DNA of 64,000 bases from contig NZ_JAALGE010000005.1 of the NCBI RefSeq assembly GCF_011057645.1, positions 25,489-89,488 on the forward strand. Reading direction: 5' to 3'. The stretch is from Marisediminicola senii (GTDB lineage Bacteria; Actinomycetota; Actinomycetes; Actinomycetales; Microbacteriaceae). Shown one piece after another: positions 48,297 through 57,366 of this stretch (its first letter is position 1; each line of letters opens with the position of its first letter). The notes beneath the pieces were generated by a model. It saw only the letters and a list, made by a program, of their open reading frames with translations. It was not told the origin of the DNA and did no database searches. A program made the translations under genes and the position numbers.

Positions 48297-50002
48297 TTCT
48301 TCGCCGAGCCGAGGTGCAGCCAGAAGAAGCTCTGCGTCGCGAGCGTCAGCGTGAGTGACCCGTCGTCGCCCACAGTCGGGAATTCGCCGCCGCCGAAGAG
48401 GTCCCAGGTCGCCGAGCCCTCGAATCCCTCGACGTCGATCGTGACCGACACCGGGTTGTGCGAGAAGCTGAAGATGCAGAGCACGTCTTCGGCCGAGTCG
48501 CCGAACTGCGTCGATGCGCCCTCGTACGACCGCACGAATGCCAGCACCGATTCGTGGGAGGTCTTCAGCACGCGCAGGCTTCCGAGCCCGAAGGTCGGGT
48601 GGGCCTTGCGTACGTGGATGACGTTGCGCACCCAGTGCAGCAGTGAACGCGACTGGGCCAGCTGCGACTCGACGTTGATCAGGTTGTAGTTGTACACCAG
48701 CGACTGCACGACCGGCAGGAACAGCTTGCCGGGGTCGGCGGTGGAGAACCCGGCGTTGCGGTCAGGCGTCCACTGCATCGGGGTGCGCGAGCTGTCGCGG
48801 TCCGGCAGCCAGATGTTGTCCCCCATGCCGATCTCGTCGCCGTAGTAGAGGAACGGGCTGCCGGGAAGCGAGAAGAGCAGAGCGTGCGCGAGCTCTAGCT
48901 CGGCCCGGGAGTTGTCGAGCAGCGGAGCGAGGCGACGGCGGATGCCGATGTTCGAGCGCATGCGCGGGTCGTAGGCATACCAGCCGTACATCGCCTGGCG
49001 GTATTCCTCGGACACCATCTCGAGGGTGAGCTCGTCGTGGTTGCGGAGGAACACGCCCCAGCCGGCTCCATCGGGAATGTCGAGCGTCTCCGACAGCACG
49101 CTGATCAGTTCGCCGGCGTGCTGCGAGCGGAGCGAGTAGAAGATGCGCGGCATGACGGGGAAGTCGAATGCCATGTGGCACTCCGGCTCCTCCTCGGTGC
49201 CGAAGAACGCGGCGACCTCGCGGGGCCACTGGTTGGCCTCGGCGATGAGGATGCGCCCCGGGTAGTCGCGGTCGACCAGCTCGCGCAGTTGCTTGGTGAA
49301 GTCGTGGGTCTCCGGCTCGCCCTCGCCGTTGCCCTCCTCGGTCTCGAAGAGGTAGGGGATCGCATCGAGGCGGATGCCGTCGACCCCGAGGTCCATCCAG
49401 AACCTGATGGTGTCGAACACCGCCTCGCGCACGTCGGGATTCTCGAAGTTCAGGTCGGGCTGGTGGGAGAAGAAGCGGTGGAAGAAGAACTGGCGGCGCA
49501 CCGGGTCGAAGGTCCAGTTCGACTCTTCGGTGTCGACGAAGATGATGCGGATGTTCTCGTACTTCTCGTCGGTGTCGCTCCACACGTAGTAGTCGCCGTA
49601 TGGGCCATCGGGGTTCGACCGTGACTGCTGGAACCAGTCGTGTTGGTCGGAGGTGTGGTTGAGCGGGTAGTCGATGACGATGCGCATGTTGCGCTCGTGC
49701 GCCTTGGTGACGAGATCCTTGAATTCATCCAGTGTTCCGAATTCGGGGAGGATCGCGCGGAAGTCGGAGACGTCGTATCCACCGTCGCGCAGCGGCGACT
49801 GGTAGAACGGCGGCAGCCAGAGCGCGTCGACACCGAGCCACTGCAGGTAGTCCAGCTTGCCGATGAGGCCCTGCAGGTCACCCGCGCCGTCGCCGTTGCT
49901 GTCGACGAATGAGCGCACCATGACCTCGTAGAACACCGCCCGTCGGTACCACTGGGGGTCGAGAGTGAGACCGGGCAGTTGGATGGGTGCGGTAAAGCTC
50001 AC
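48278..50002 (-). CDS. treS: Maltose alpha-D-glucosyltransferase (trehalose synthase)
   Basis: GH13 enzyme interconverting maltose and trehalose. The 574-residue protein has catalytic Asp213 (GIRLDAIPYL), Glu255 (LIAEANQWP) and Asp323 (RNHDELT), plus the TreS-specific FRAILPEFG and YGDEIGMGDNIWLPDRDSSRTPMQW region. No maltokinase domain is fused. I chose GTG at 50002 because GAGAGG lies seven bases upstream; an in-frame TTG at 50020 is less supported. With GlgC and the GlgM-type enzyme nearby it fits a GlgE-type alpha-glucan network. Confidence 0.94.
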   Translation of the reverse strand: MSFTAPIQLPGLTLDPQWYRRAVFYEVMVRSFVDSNGDGAGDLQGLIGKLDYLQWLGVDALWLPPFYQSPLRDGGYDVSDFRAILPEFGTLDEFKDLVTKAHERNMRIVIDYPLNHTSDQHDWFQQSRSNPDGPYGDYYVWSDTDEKYENIRIIFVDTEESNWTFDPVRRQFFFHRFFSHQPDLNFENPDVREAVFDTIRFWMDLGVDGIRLDAIPYLFETEEGNGEGEPETHDFTKQLRELVDRDYPGRILIAEANQWPREVAAFFGTEEEPECHMAFDFPVMPRIFYSLRSQHAGELISVLSETLDIPDGAGWGVFLRNHDELTLEMVSEEYRQAMYGWYAYDPRMRSNIGIRRRLAPLLDNSRAELELAHALLFSLPGSPFLYYGDEIGMGDNIWLPDRDSSRTPMQWTPDRNAGFSTADPGKLFLPVVQSLVYNYNLINVESQLAQSRSLLHWVRNVIHVRKAHPTFGLGSLRVLKTSHESVLAFVRSYEGASTQFGDSAEDVLCIFSFSHNPVSVTIDVEGFEGSATWDLFGGGEFPTVGDDGSLTLTLATQSFFWLHLGSAKNAGGRP

Positions 50003-50014
50003 AGGGGTCCTCTC

Positions 50015-50029
50015 GACCAAGCGTTGGTC
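50015..50029. promoter_or_regulatory. Inverted repeat upstream of treS
   Basis: GACCAA-GCG-TTGGTC, a perfect 6-bp inverted repeat with a three-base spacer, lies 13 bases upstream of the treS GTG. It has the size and symmetry of a TetR- or LacI-type operator. It is followed by a second small palindrome AGTTAACACT on the minus strand. Confidence 0.45.
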
Positions 50030-50107
50030 AGTGTTAACTGGTTCGTAACGAGTCTAGGAGTCGCGGAGACTGTGCAATGTTCCATGCGTACCTATGCTGG
50101 AACCCAA

Positions 50108-51025
50108 ATGACGAGCCAATCTCCGTATGCAGCGTTGCTAGCCCGAATTCCCGTCCGGCGGTTCGAGGTCGAGGTGCTCGGCAGCACCACGCGCTACTGG
50201 GTGTACGGATCGGACGACGCCGAGGTGACCGTCGTCATCGCGCACGGCTACCGGGGTGAGCACCACGGCATCGAGCCGATCATCGCCCACCTGCCCGGCG
50301 TGCGCTTCATCGGGCCGGACCTGCCCGGCTTCGGCGAGTCGACCCCGCTCACCCAGGTTCCGCACTCCGTCGACGGGTACGCCGCCTGGTTCACGGCGTT
50401 CGTCGACGCCCTCAACTTTCCGACCCCGCCGGTCGTGCTCGGCCACTCGTTCGGCACCATCGTCACCTCGACCGCCATCGCGCGCGGCCTTCAGACGCCC
50501 GCGCTCGTGCTCGTGAACCCCATCGCCATCTCCGGCCTGGGTGGCCCTCGCTGGCTCGCCACCAAGATCACCGTCGCCTACTACAACGCCGCGAAGATCC
50601 TTCCGGAGCGCCTCGGCACCCGGTTGCTCGAGAACCGGGCCATCGTGCGGCTGATGAGCGAGACGATGGCGAAGACCAGGGACCGTGCGCTGCGCCGCTG
50701 GATCCACGCCGAGCACCGCACGTTCTTCAGCCGGTTCGCCAACCGCGATGTCGCCGTCGAGGCGTTCCACGCCACCGTGAGCACCGATGTCGGCGCGGTC
50801 GCCTCGCGCATCACGGTGCCCACCCTGCTGGTCGCCGCCCGCCTCGACGACATCACGCCGGTGGCCGCCCAGTACGACCTGCAGAAGGCGATTCCGGATG
50901 CCACGCTGGTCGTTCTCGAGGGGGTGGGCCACCTCATCCACTACGAGGTGCCTGCCGCCGCGGCATCCGCCATCACCGACTTTCTCGACGCGCGGGTTCG
51001 GCCGCACGGTGGGCCCGCGTCGTGA
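50108..51025 (+). CDS. Alpha/beta hydrolase
   Basis: A 305-residue alpha/beta-fold hydrolase with nucleophile Ser114 in GHSFGT, acid Asp247 or Asp248 (ARLDDITPV) and His275 (GVGHLIHYE); HGY at 47-49 forms the oxyanion side. Substrate is unknown. The ATG at 50108 starts nine bases after a TATGCT box; earlier in-frame codons would lengthen it with unconvincing residues. Its stop overlaps the glycosyltransferase start (GTGA), so the two genes are coupled. Confidence 0.88.
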   Translation: MTSQSPYAALLARIPVRRFEVEVLGSTTRYWVYGSDDAEVTVVIAHGYRGEHHGIEPIIAHLPGVRFIGPDLPGFGESTPLTQVPHSVDGYAAWFTAFVDALNFPTPPVVLGHSFGTIVTSTAIARGLQTPALVLVNPIAISGLGGPRWLATKITVAYYNAAKILPERLGTRLLENRAIVRLMSETMAKTRDRALRRWIHAEHRTFFSRFANRDVAVEAFHATVSTDVGAVASRITVPTLLVAARLDDITPVAAQYDLQKAIPDATLVVLEGVGHLIHYEVPAAAASAITDFLDARVRPHGGPAS

Positions 51026-52149
51026 AGGTGCTGTTCGACTGCCGGTACACCCGGCTGGTGCGCCATGACGGCGTGAGCAGGTACACCGCTGGCCTGGTGG
51101 AGGCGTTCTCCGCGCTGCACCCGGTGACGATGATCATCAGCGACGAGCGGCAGCTGACGATGCTGCCCGACCTGCCGTGGATCAAGGTCCGCCAGGGTGC
51201 GAGCCTGCTCGAGCCATGGGTGGCCCTCGCGGTGAACCGGGCGAAGCCCGACGTGGTGTTCACGCCCATGCAGACCATGGGATCGTTCCACCGCAGGTAC
51301 CGGTTGATCCTCACCATCCACGACATGGTGTTCTACCGCACCCGCAAGCCGCCGGCCGAGTTCAGCCTGCCGGTCAGGGCCATCTGGCGGGCGTTCCACC
51401 TCGCGCATTGGCCGCAGCGCCTCGTGCTGAACCGGGCGGAGGCCGTCGTCACGGGGTCGTACAACTGCGAGCGCGAGATGAACGAGGTGCGGCTCACGAA
51501 GCGGCCGGTGACGGTGATCCGGCCCGGCGTTCCGCCGAGCGGGCTGCCGGCGCGCACCCACGAGAATCTGAGGACCCTCGTCTACATGGGCACGTTCATG
51601 CCCAACAAGAACGTCGAGACGCTTGCGCGCGGCATGGCGCTGCTGCCCGGCTACCGCCTGATGCTGCTCAGCAAGATCACCGACGAGGCCCGCGAGCGCA
51701 TCGCGGCACTCGCGCCCGAGGGCTCGGTCGTGTTCGAGAACGGGGTGTCTGACGAGCGTTATATCGAGGTGATGCGGTCGTCGACCGCGATGGTCTCCGC
51801 GTGCCTCGACGAGGGCTTCGGCATCCCGCTCATCGAGGCACTGTCGACCGCCACGCCCCTGGTGATCAGCGACATCCCGGTGTTCCGCGAGGTGGGCGGC
51901 GACGCGGCCACCTTCTTCGACCCGCACAGCCCGGAGGACTTCGCTGCCGCGGTGCGCAGCATCGATTCGCCCGAGCGCTGGAACGACCTCAGCGCACGCG
52001 CCCTCGCGCAGGCCGGCCACTTCAGCTGGGAGGAGTCGGCGCAGCGCCTGCTCGACGTCATCACGACCCTGCCACCCCGGCGCACCCCGCTGTGGCGCCG
52101 ACTGCTGGTCTCGCTTATTCCAGGCCGCCGGACTCCCGCGCGGCGCTAG
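51022..52149 (+). CDS. GT4 family glycosyltransferase
   Basis: A 375-residue GT-B glycosyltransferase. The N-terminal acceptor domain runs to about residue 180 and the C-terminal donor domain has VYMGTFMPNKN and DEGFGIPLIEAL at 263-274 with the two conserved glutamates. Such enzymes commonly transfer mannose or glucose from nucleotide or lipid sugars to cell-envelope glycans. It overlaps the hydrolase by four bases and its 3' end overlaps the convergent phosphoglycerate mutase-like gene by 35 bases. Confidence 0.88.
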   Translation: MKVLFDCRYTRLVRHDGVSRYTAGLVEAFSALHPVTMIISDERQLTMLPDLPWIKVRQGASLLEPWVALAVNRAKPDVVFTPMQTMGSFHRRYRLILTIHDMVFYRTRKPPAEFSLPVRAIWRAFHLAHWPQRLVLNRAEAVVTGSYNCEREMNEVRLTKRPVTVIRPGVPPSGLPARTHENLRTLVYMGTFMPNKNVETLARGMALLPGYRLMLLSKITDEARERIAALAPEGSVVFENGVSDERYIEVMRSSTAMVSACLDEGFGIPLIEALSTATPLVISDIPVFREVGGDAATFFDPHSPEDFAAAVRSIDSPERWNDLSARALAQAGHFSWEESAQRLLDVITTLPPRRTPLWRRLLVSLIPGRRTPARR

Positions 52150-52762
52150 GGTTCTGCACCACGAAGTCCTCGGCACCCGGCTCGATGGACTCGAGCTCCA
52201 TCGGGTCGTCGAAGGCGATCAGTGACAGCCCGCCGTCGCGGTATTGGAAGCTGTGCACGGAACCGTTGGTGATGGGCACGCCACGAAAGAACGGGTCGTC
52301 GGGTTCGACGGCATTGATGACGGTACGGATGACGCCGCCGTGCGTGACCACGACGACGTTCTCACCTGGGCGCTCCCGCCCGAGCCCGAGCAGCGCGGGA
52401 AGCACGCGCCTCTCGACCTGTGCGCGCGTCTCGCGCCCGGGCACGGGGACGCCCGGCGGGTACTGCGCGTCGAGCGTGCGGTGATCCATGCCCTCCGCCT
52501 GCCCGTAGAACCGCTCCACGAGTGCCGAGTCGACGGTGGGCGTGGGAAAGCCGATGCGTTCGCCGATGATGCGCGCGGTCTCGTAGGCGCGCGAGAGCGG
52601 GCTCGCGATCACGGCATCCCACTCACGCGTCGCGAGCAGCGCGCCGGTGCGCCTGGCCTGGGCACGCCCCGTCTCGTTCAGGGGGATGTCGGTGATGCCC
52701 TGGATGCGCCTGGCGACGTTCCAGTCGGTCTCACCGTGCCGAACGAGGTAGAGCTTCGTCAT
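52115..52762 (-). CDS. Histidine phosphatase / phosphoglycerate mutase family protein
   Basis: A 215-residue protein with LVRHGETDWN, including Arg8 and phospho-acceptor His9, and HGGVIRTVIN carrying the second histidine. This branch is usually a broad phosphatase rather than glycolytic mutase. I start at ATG 52762 with GGGAC upstream; an ATG six codons earlier is possible. The 3' end is antisense to the end of the glycosyltransferase gene. Confidence 0.9.
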   Translation of the reverse strand: MTKLYLVRHGETDWNVARRIQGITDIPLNETGRAQARRTGALLATREWDAVIASPLSRAYETARIIGERIGFPTPTVDSALVERFYGQAEGMDHRTLDAQYPPGVPVPGRETRAQVERRVLPALLGLGRERPGENVVVVTHGGVIRTVINAVEPDDPFFRGVPITNGSVHSFQYRDGGLSLIAFDDPMELESIEPGAEDFVVQNPSAARESGGLE

Positions 52763-52818
52763 GTGCCGTCCCGGTTCCACCGGAGGCGGCCAGCACCACC
52801 GTCATCGGTGGAGCCCAG

Positions 52819-53718
52819 TCACGCACCCAGTCGCTGCGAAAGGGCCGTCAGGAATTGCGACGTGCCCGCGTCGATCTTAACCGTGGAACGCGAGTCGCCG
52901 CGGGTGTCTCCGCGATTGACGATCACGATGGGCAGCTTGCGCTTCGATGCCTTGTCGAGGAGCCGGATGCCGGAATTGACGACCAGCGACGAACCGGCGA
53001 TCAGCAGCGCATCGGCCGACTGCAGCACGGCACTGGCCTCGGTGAATTTCTCGGTGGGGATGAACTCCCCGAAGAAGACGATGTCGGGCTTGAGCACGCC
53101 GCCGCAGACGGTGCACGACGGGCTGACGAACGCGTCGATCTCGGTGATCTCCACGTCGCCGTCCGGTCCGAGCTGGATGTTCTCCGGCTCGTCGAGCCAC
53201 GGATTGGCCTCGGCGAGCCGCGCGGCGATGTCGGTGCGGGCGAAGCCCTGACCACAGGTGAGGCAGACGACGCGGTCCATGGTGCCGTGCAGGTCGACGA
53301 CCCGGCGCGAGCCGGCACGCAGGTGGAGGCCGTCGACGTTCTGGGTCAGCACGCCGTTGACGGCACCGGACGCCTCGAGGGCCGCCAGCGCGCGGTGCCC
53401 GTCGTTGGGCTGCGCCCCGTCGAAGCGGCGCCACCCGAGGTGGCTGCCCGCCCAGTACCGCTTGCGGTAGTCGGCGTCCTTGACGAACTGCTGGAAGGTC
53501 ATCGGGTTGCGGGGGAGGGCGCCGGCGCCCCGGTAGTCGGGGATACCGGAATCGGTGCTCACCCCGGCGCCGGTGAGGACCGCGATGGTGCGACCGCGCA
53601 GTGCGCCGAGCGCGTCGTCGAATCCGGCGATGTCGGAGCCGGGAGCCGCGGTGTCGGCGGGGCCACCGTCGTGAGACGGGCCGACCGTCGCCAGTGCTGC
53701 GTTCCCCGCTTCAGACAT
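52819..53718 (-). CDS. Sir2 family NAD-dependent deacetylase (sirtuin)
   Basis: NAD-dependent protein deacylase. The 299 residues have GAGVSTDSGIPDYRG at 50-64, TQNVDGLH, catalytic His144 in DLHGTMD and two zinc-binding pairs CLTC and CTVC. Class III-like bacterial sirtuins regulate acetyl-CoA synthetase in several bacteria, and acs is present in this window, though a link is inference. ATG 53718 has GAGG eight bases upstream; an ATG at 53781 lies further up. TATCCT upstream may be its -10. Confidence 0.92.
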   Translation of the reverse strand: MSEAGNAALATVGPSHDGGPADTAAPGSDIAGFDDALGALRGRTIAVLTGAGVSTDSGIPDYRGAGALPRNPMTFQQFVKDADYRKRYWAGSHLGWRRFDGAQPNDGHRALAALEASGAVNGVLTQNVDGLHLRAGSRRVVDLHGTMDRVVCLTCGQGFARTDIAARLAEANPWLDEPENIQLGPDGDVEITEIDAFVSPSCTVCGGVLKPDIVFFGEFIPTEKFTEASAVLQSADALLIAGSSLVVNSGIRLLDKASKRKLPIVIVNRGDTRGDSRSTVKIDAGTSQFLTALSQRLGA

Positions 53719-53822
53719 GCGTGTACCTCGCCTCGTGTGCTCCAACAGGATAAACGTGCGGGGAGTCCGATATGTTTCCATCTGCTGCGAATGCCGGGTG
53801 CCGGCCGGATAGTGGAGGCATT

Positions 53823-54620
53823 GTGCACGTCGTTCCGATAGCCGATCTCGACCGACCGGGGCTCGAGGACTACCGCGGGCTCACGGACATGGAGCTGCGC
53901 CGGACCCTGGAACCCGCGGGCGGCCTCTATATCGCCGAGTCGGGCAAGGTCATCCGGCGTGCCCTCGCCGCGGGCCACGTACCCCGCTCGGTGCTCGTGC
54001 AGCCGCAGTGGCTCGACTCGCTGCGTCCCCTGATGGAGCCGTTCGACATTCCGGTGTACGTGGGCGAGCCCGCGCTGCTCGAGAGCCTCACCGGCTACAA
54101 CCTGCACCGCGGGGCCCTCGCGGCGATGCACCGGCCGGCGCTGCGCCCGGTCGACGAGCTGATCTCCGACGCCCGACGCATCGTGATCCTCGAGAACATC
54201 GTCGACCACACGAACGTCGGGGCGATCTTCCGCTCCGTCGCCGGCCTCGGCGCCGATGCCGTGCTGGTGACCCCGCGCTGCGCCGACCCGCTGTACCGAC
54301 GCAGCGTGCGCGTGAGCATGGGATCCGTGCTGCAGGTGCCGTGGACCAGGCTGCCCGATTGGCCGCATGCCGCGGCCGTCGTGAAGTCGGCCGGCTTCCA
54401 CCTCGCGGCCCTCGCCCTCGCCCCGGGCGCCGTGGACCTCGGCGCGTTCGCCGCCGACGTGCCGGAGCGGGTCGCCATCGTGCTGGGTTCCGAGGGCGAC
54501 GGCCTCAGCAGGGAGGCGATCGCCGCCGCCGACACCGTGGTCACCATCCCCATGGGGCACGGCGTCGACTCGCTCAACGTCGCCGCCGCCAGCGCCGTGG
54601 CCCTGTGGGCGCTGCGCTGA
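53823..54620 (+). CDS. SpoU/TrmH family RNA 2'-O-methyltransferase
   Basis: A 265-residue SPOUT methyltransferase. The N-terminal part (about 1-90) resembles the RNA-binding domain of TrmH-like enzymes; the C-terminal part has the knot-forming motifs NVGAIFRSVAGLGADAV, VLGSEGDGLS and SLNVAAASAVAL. The target (rRNA or tRNA) cannot be told. GTG 53823 has GGAGG four bases upstream. Divergent from the sirtuin gene, 104 bases apart. Confidence 0.9.
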   Translation: MHVVPIADLDRPGLEDYRGLTDMELRRTLEPAGGLYIAESGKVIRRALAAGHVPRSVLVQPQWLDSLRPLMEPFDIPVYVGEPALLESLTGYNLHRGALAAMHRPALRPVDELISDARRIVILENIVDHTNVGAIFRSVAGLGADAVLVTPRCADPLYRRSVRVSMGSVLQVPWTRLPDWPHAAAVVKSAGFHLAALALAPGAVDLGAFAADVPERVAIVLGSEGDGLSREAIAAADTVVTIPMGHGVDSLNVAAASAVALWALR

Positions 54621-54655
54621 GCGATTCTCCGCGGTCGACGGGGTTAGATGGGCGG

Positions 54656-55984
54656 GTGCCCAGGAATTCCGAACGTCGTGACCGGCGCAGGCGATGGCCG
54701 GGGGTGACCGCCGCGATCCTCGCCGCCGCCCTCGTGCTAGGGGCCGGGGTGTACGTGCCCGTCGCGCTGCTGACCCCGCTCGAGCCGACCGCGCCCGTCG
54801 TCACCGCGGTGACCCCCGACGAGCCCCCCGCAGCAGACCTCATGTTCGCCGGCTACGGAGCGACCGCGGTGGGTGCCGTCGGCTTCGACGGCGTACTCGC
54901 GTCGAGCGGCATCGAGACGCCGCTGCCGATCGCGAGCATCAGCAAGGTGGTCACCGCCCTGGTCGTGCTCGATGCGCACCCGCTGGCGGCGGGGGAGTCC
55001 GGGCCCGACGTCACGATGACCCCAGCCGACGTCGCGCTCTACGACCAGTACCTCGGCGTCGGCGGCAAGGTCGAGCCGGTGCGCGCGGGCTTCGTGTTCA
55101 GCCAGCGCGACCTGCTCGAGCTCACCCTGGTGTCGTCGGCCAACAACTACGCCGATGCCCTCGCCATCTGGGCATTCGGATCCCGCGAGGCGTTCGTCAC
55201 CGCCGCCGCCGACTGGCTGCAGCGCAGCGGGTTCGCCCAAACGACCATCGTCGAACCCACCGGCCTCTCCCCACTCAACGTGAGCACCGCGACCGAGCTG
55301 GTGCGACTCGGCACGATGGCCCTCGCGAATCCGACGGTCGCCGAGACGGTGGCGATGCCCACCGCACCGGTGGCGAACATCGGCGAGATCGAGAACAGCA
55401 ACGAGCTGCTCGGCATCGACGGCATCGACGGCATCAAGACCGGCACGTTGGATGCCGCGGGCGCCTGCCTCCTGTTCGCGGCCGACTACACCGTGCCCCG
55501 CGACACCGGGGTCGCCGATGCCGATGCTGGCACCGACTCTGTCGGCTCTGACCCCGCCAGCTCTGACTCCGCCGATGCGGGCGCGGACACGGTGACCGTC
55601 GTGGGCGTGATGCTGGGCGGCGCGGACCACGACAGCCTCAACGTCGACGTGCAGCGGTTGCTCGACGGCGTGGCCGACGGGTTCCAGCGGGTGCAGCTCG
55701 CGGACCGCGGTGAGGCGTTCGCCACCTATCGCACGGAGTGGAACGATTCCGCGTCGGCGGTGGCGGCGGCCGACGCATCCACCCTCGTCTGGTCCGATCC
55801 GGAGATCGCGGTCGACGTCACCGTGGAATCGCTGGGGGAGGCGAGAGAGGGCGCGCCGGTGGGAACGGCGACCTTCGTGGTCGATGGCGAGGTAATCTCG
55901 ATCGATTTGGTGCTCGACGAGGCCCTCGGTGACCCCGGGGCCTGGTGGAGGATCGGGGATTTTGCCCGATTTCTCGAGGAATGA
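54656..55984 (+). CDS. D-alanyl-D-alanine carboxypeptidase (S11 family)
   Basis: Low-molecular-weight penicillin-binding protein trimming stem peptides. The 442-residue protein has a basic N-terminus, one membrane segment at 17-39 (uncleaved anchor or signal peptide), then Ser94-Ile-Ser-Lys97, Ser161-Ala-Asn163 and Lys261-Thr-Gly263, the three catalytic motifs. An Asp/Ala/Ser-rich insert lies at about 285-308. The GTG start is six bases after TTAGAT, so it may be leaderless. Compared with classic enzymes the N-terminal part is Pro/Thr-rich. Confidence 0.9.
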   Translation: MPRNSERRDRRRRWPGVTAAILAAALVLGAGVYVPVALLTPLEPTAPVVTAVTPDEPPAADLMFAGYGATAVGAVGFDGVLASSGIETPLPIASISKVVTALVVLDAHPLAAGESGPDVTMTPADVALYDQYLGVGGKVEPVRAGFVFSQRDLLELTLVSSANNYADALAIWAFGSREAFVTAAADWLQRSGFAQTTIVEPTGLSPLNVSTATELVRLGTMALANPTVAETVAMPTAPVANIGEIENSNELLGIDGIDGIKTGTLDAAGACLLFAADYTVPRDTGVADADAGTDSVGSDPASSDSADAGADTVTVVGVMLGGADHDSLNVDVQRLLDGVADGFQRVQLADRGEAFATYRTEWNDSASAVAAADASTLVWSDPEIAVDVTVESLGEAREGAPVGTATFVVDGEVISIDLVLDEALGDPGAWWRIGDFARFLEE

Positions 55985-56119
55985 CAACCCCTCCTGTGCC
56001 TTCTCTCTCAAAATGTCACGTTGCATGCGTTTGAAATAGTTCTTCAATATGATCGAACCTATTCAGGGGGGCACATGCTCTCGCTTGCGACTGCGAAGTC
56101 ATCAGTTGAACGAGGTCAT

Positions 56120-57247
56120 ATGAGTGGAACATCCGTAGCACCCGCCATCGACGGGGCAGCATCGCCCGCTGTCGTCACCTTCACCAAGACGAAGCCGGGC
56201 GGCAACGCCAAGAACCCCACCACCGAGTACTCGACATTGCTGCGCACGGTGCGCGACGCCGGTCTGCTCAAGCGCCGCACCGGCTTCTACGTGATGATGT
56301 TCACCATCCTCACCACGGTGCTCGCCGGGCTCATCGCGGGCTTCATCCTGCTCGGTGACAGCTGGTTCCAGCTGATCATCGCCGCGGCCCTGGGCGTCGT
56401 ACTGACGCAGTACGCCTTCCTCGCCCACGAGGCATCGCACCGTCAGGTATTCGAATCCGGCAAGGCCAACGACATCGCCGGCCGCACCCTCGCGAACCTG
56501 TTCGTCGGCATCAGCTACTCGTGGTGGATGACGAAGCACTCGCGTCACCACGCCAACCCCAACATCATCGGCAAGGACCCCGACATCGAGCGCGACTTCG
56601 TCTCGTTCATCCCGGAGGACGCCGCCAAGGCCAAGGGCCTGTACGCCTGGGCGACCAAGCGCCAGGGCTACCTGTTCTTTCCCGCCCTGCTGCTCGAGGG
56701 CCTGAACCTGCACATGCTCGGCTTCCGCACCGTGTTCGGCCGCGGCAAGGTCGACAAGCGCTGGGTCGAGATCACCATGCTCACCGCGCGCATGGGCGCC
56801 TACCTCGCCGTGCTGTTCCTCATGTTGCCGGTCGGGATGGCGTTCGCCTTCCTCGGTGTTCAGATGGGCATCTTCGGCCTCTACATGGGTGCGTCGTTCG
56901 CCCCGAACCACAAGGGGATGCCGGTGCTGCCGCGCGACGCCAAGGTCGACTTCCTGCGCCGCCAGGTGCTGACCTCGCGCAACATCAAGGGCAACTGGGC
57001 CATGGACACCTTCATGGGTGGGCTCAACTACCAGATCGAGCACCACCTGTTCCCGAACATGCCGCGACCGCACCTCAAGGCGGCGCAGGCCATTGCCAAG
57101 GACTACTGCGCGACCCACAAGATCCCGTATACCGAGACCACCCTCACCGAGTCGTACGGCATCGTGATCCAGTACCTGAACCGTGTCGGCCTTGCCGCGG
57201 GCGGCGACCCGTTCGACTGCCCCTCGGCCACCGCCTACGGGCGCTGA
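56120..57247 (+). CDS. Membrane fatty acid desaturase
   Basis: A 375-residue di-iron desaturase with all three histidine boxes: His103-His107 (HEASH), His140-His144 (HSRHH) and Gln305-His309 (QIEHH). The QxxHH third box is typical of acyl-lipid or acyl-CoA front-end/linoleoyl-type desaturases. Four main membrane helices are visible. The ATG at 56120 has GAGG close upstream; an ATG at 56075 with AGGGGGG is an alternative. Desaturases of this type help keep membranes fluid, for example in the cold. Confidence 0.9.
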   Translation: MSGTSVAPAIDGAASPAVVTFTKTKPGGNAKNPTTEYSTLLRTVRDAGLLKRRTGFYVMMFTILTTVLAGLIAGFILLGDSWFQLIIAAALGVVLTQYAFLAHEASHRQVFESGKANDIAGRTLANLFVGISYSWWMTKHSRHHANPNIIGKDPDIERDFVSFIPEDAAKAKGLYAWATKRQGYLFFPALLLEGLNLHMLGFRTVFGRGKVDKRWVEITMLTARMGAYLAVLFLMLPVGMAFAFLGVQMGIFGLYMGASFAPNHKGMPVLPRDAKVDFLRRQVLTSRNIKGNWAMDTFMGGLNYQIEHHLFPNMPRPHLKAAQAIAKDYCATHKIPYTETTLTESYGIVIQYLNRVGLAAGGDPFDCPSATAYGR

Positions 57248-57267
57248 CCGACAGGTTCGCCAAGCAC

Positions 57268-57309
57268 GACGAAACCGGCTGCATCCCGCGAGGGTGCAGC
57301 CGGTTCGTC
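57268..57309. terminator. Hairpin after the desaturase gene
   Basis: A long stem of about 17 pairs with two single-base bulges and a GCGA loop, followed by TTT, lies 20 bases after the stop. It separates the desaturase from the convergent SGNH hydrolase gene. Confidence 0.75.
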
Positions 57310-57366
57310 GTTTCGCGCGCCGGGGCCGGGTGAGGTGCAGCGCTGCGCGTCGCGGGCCACGGGCGG

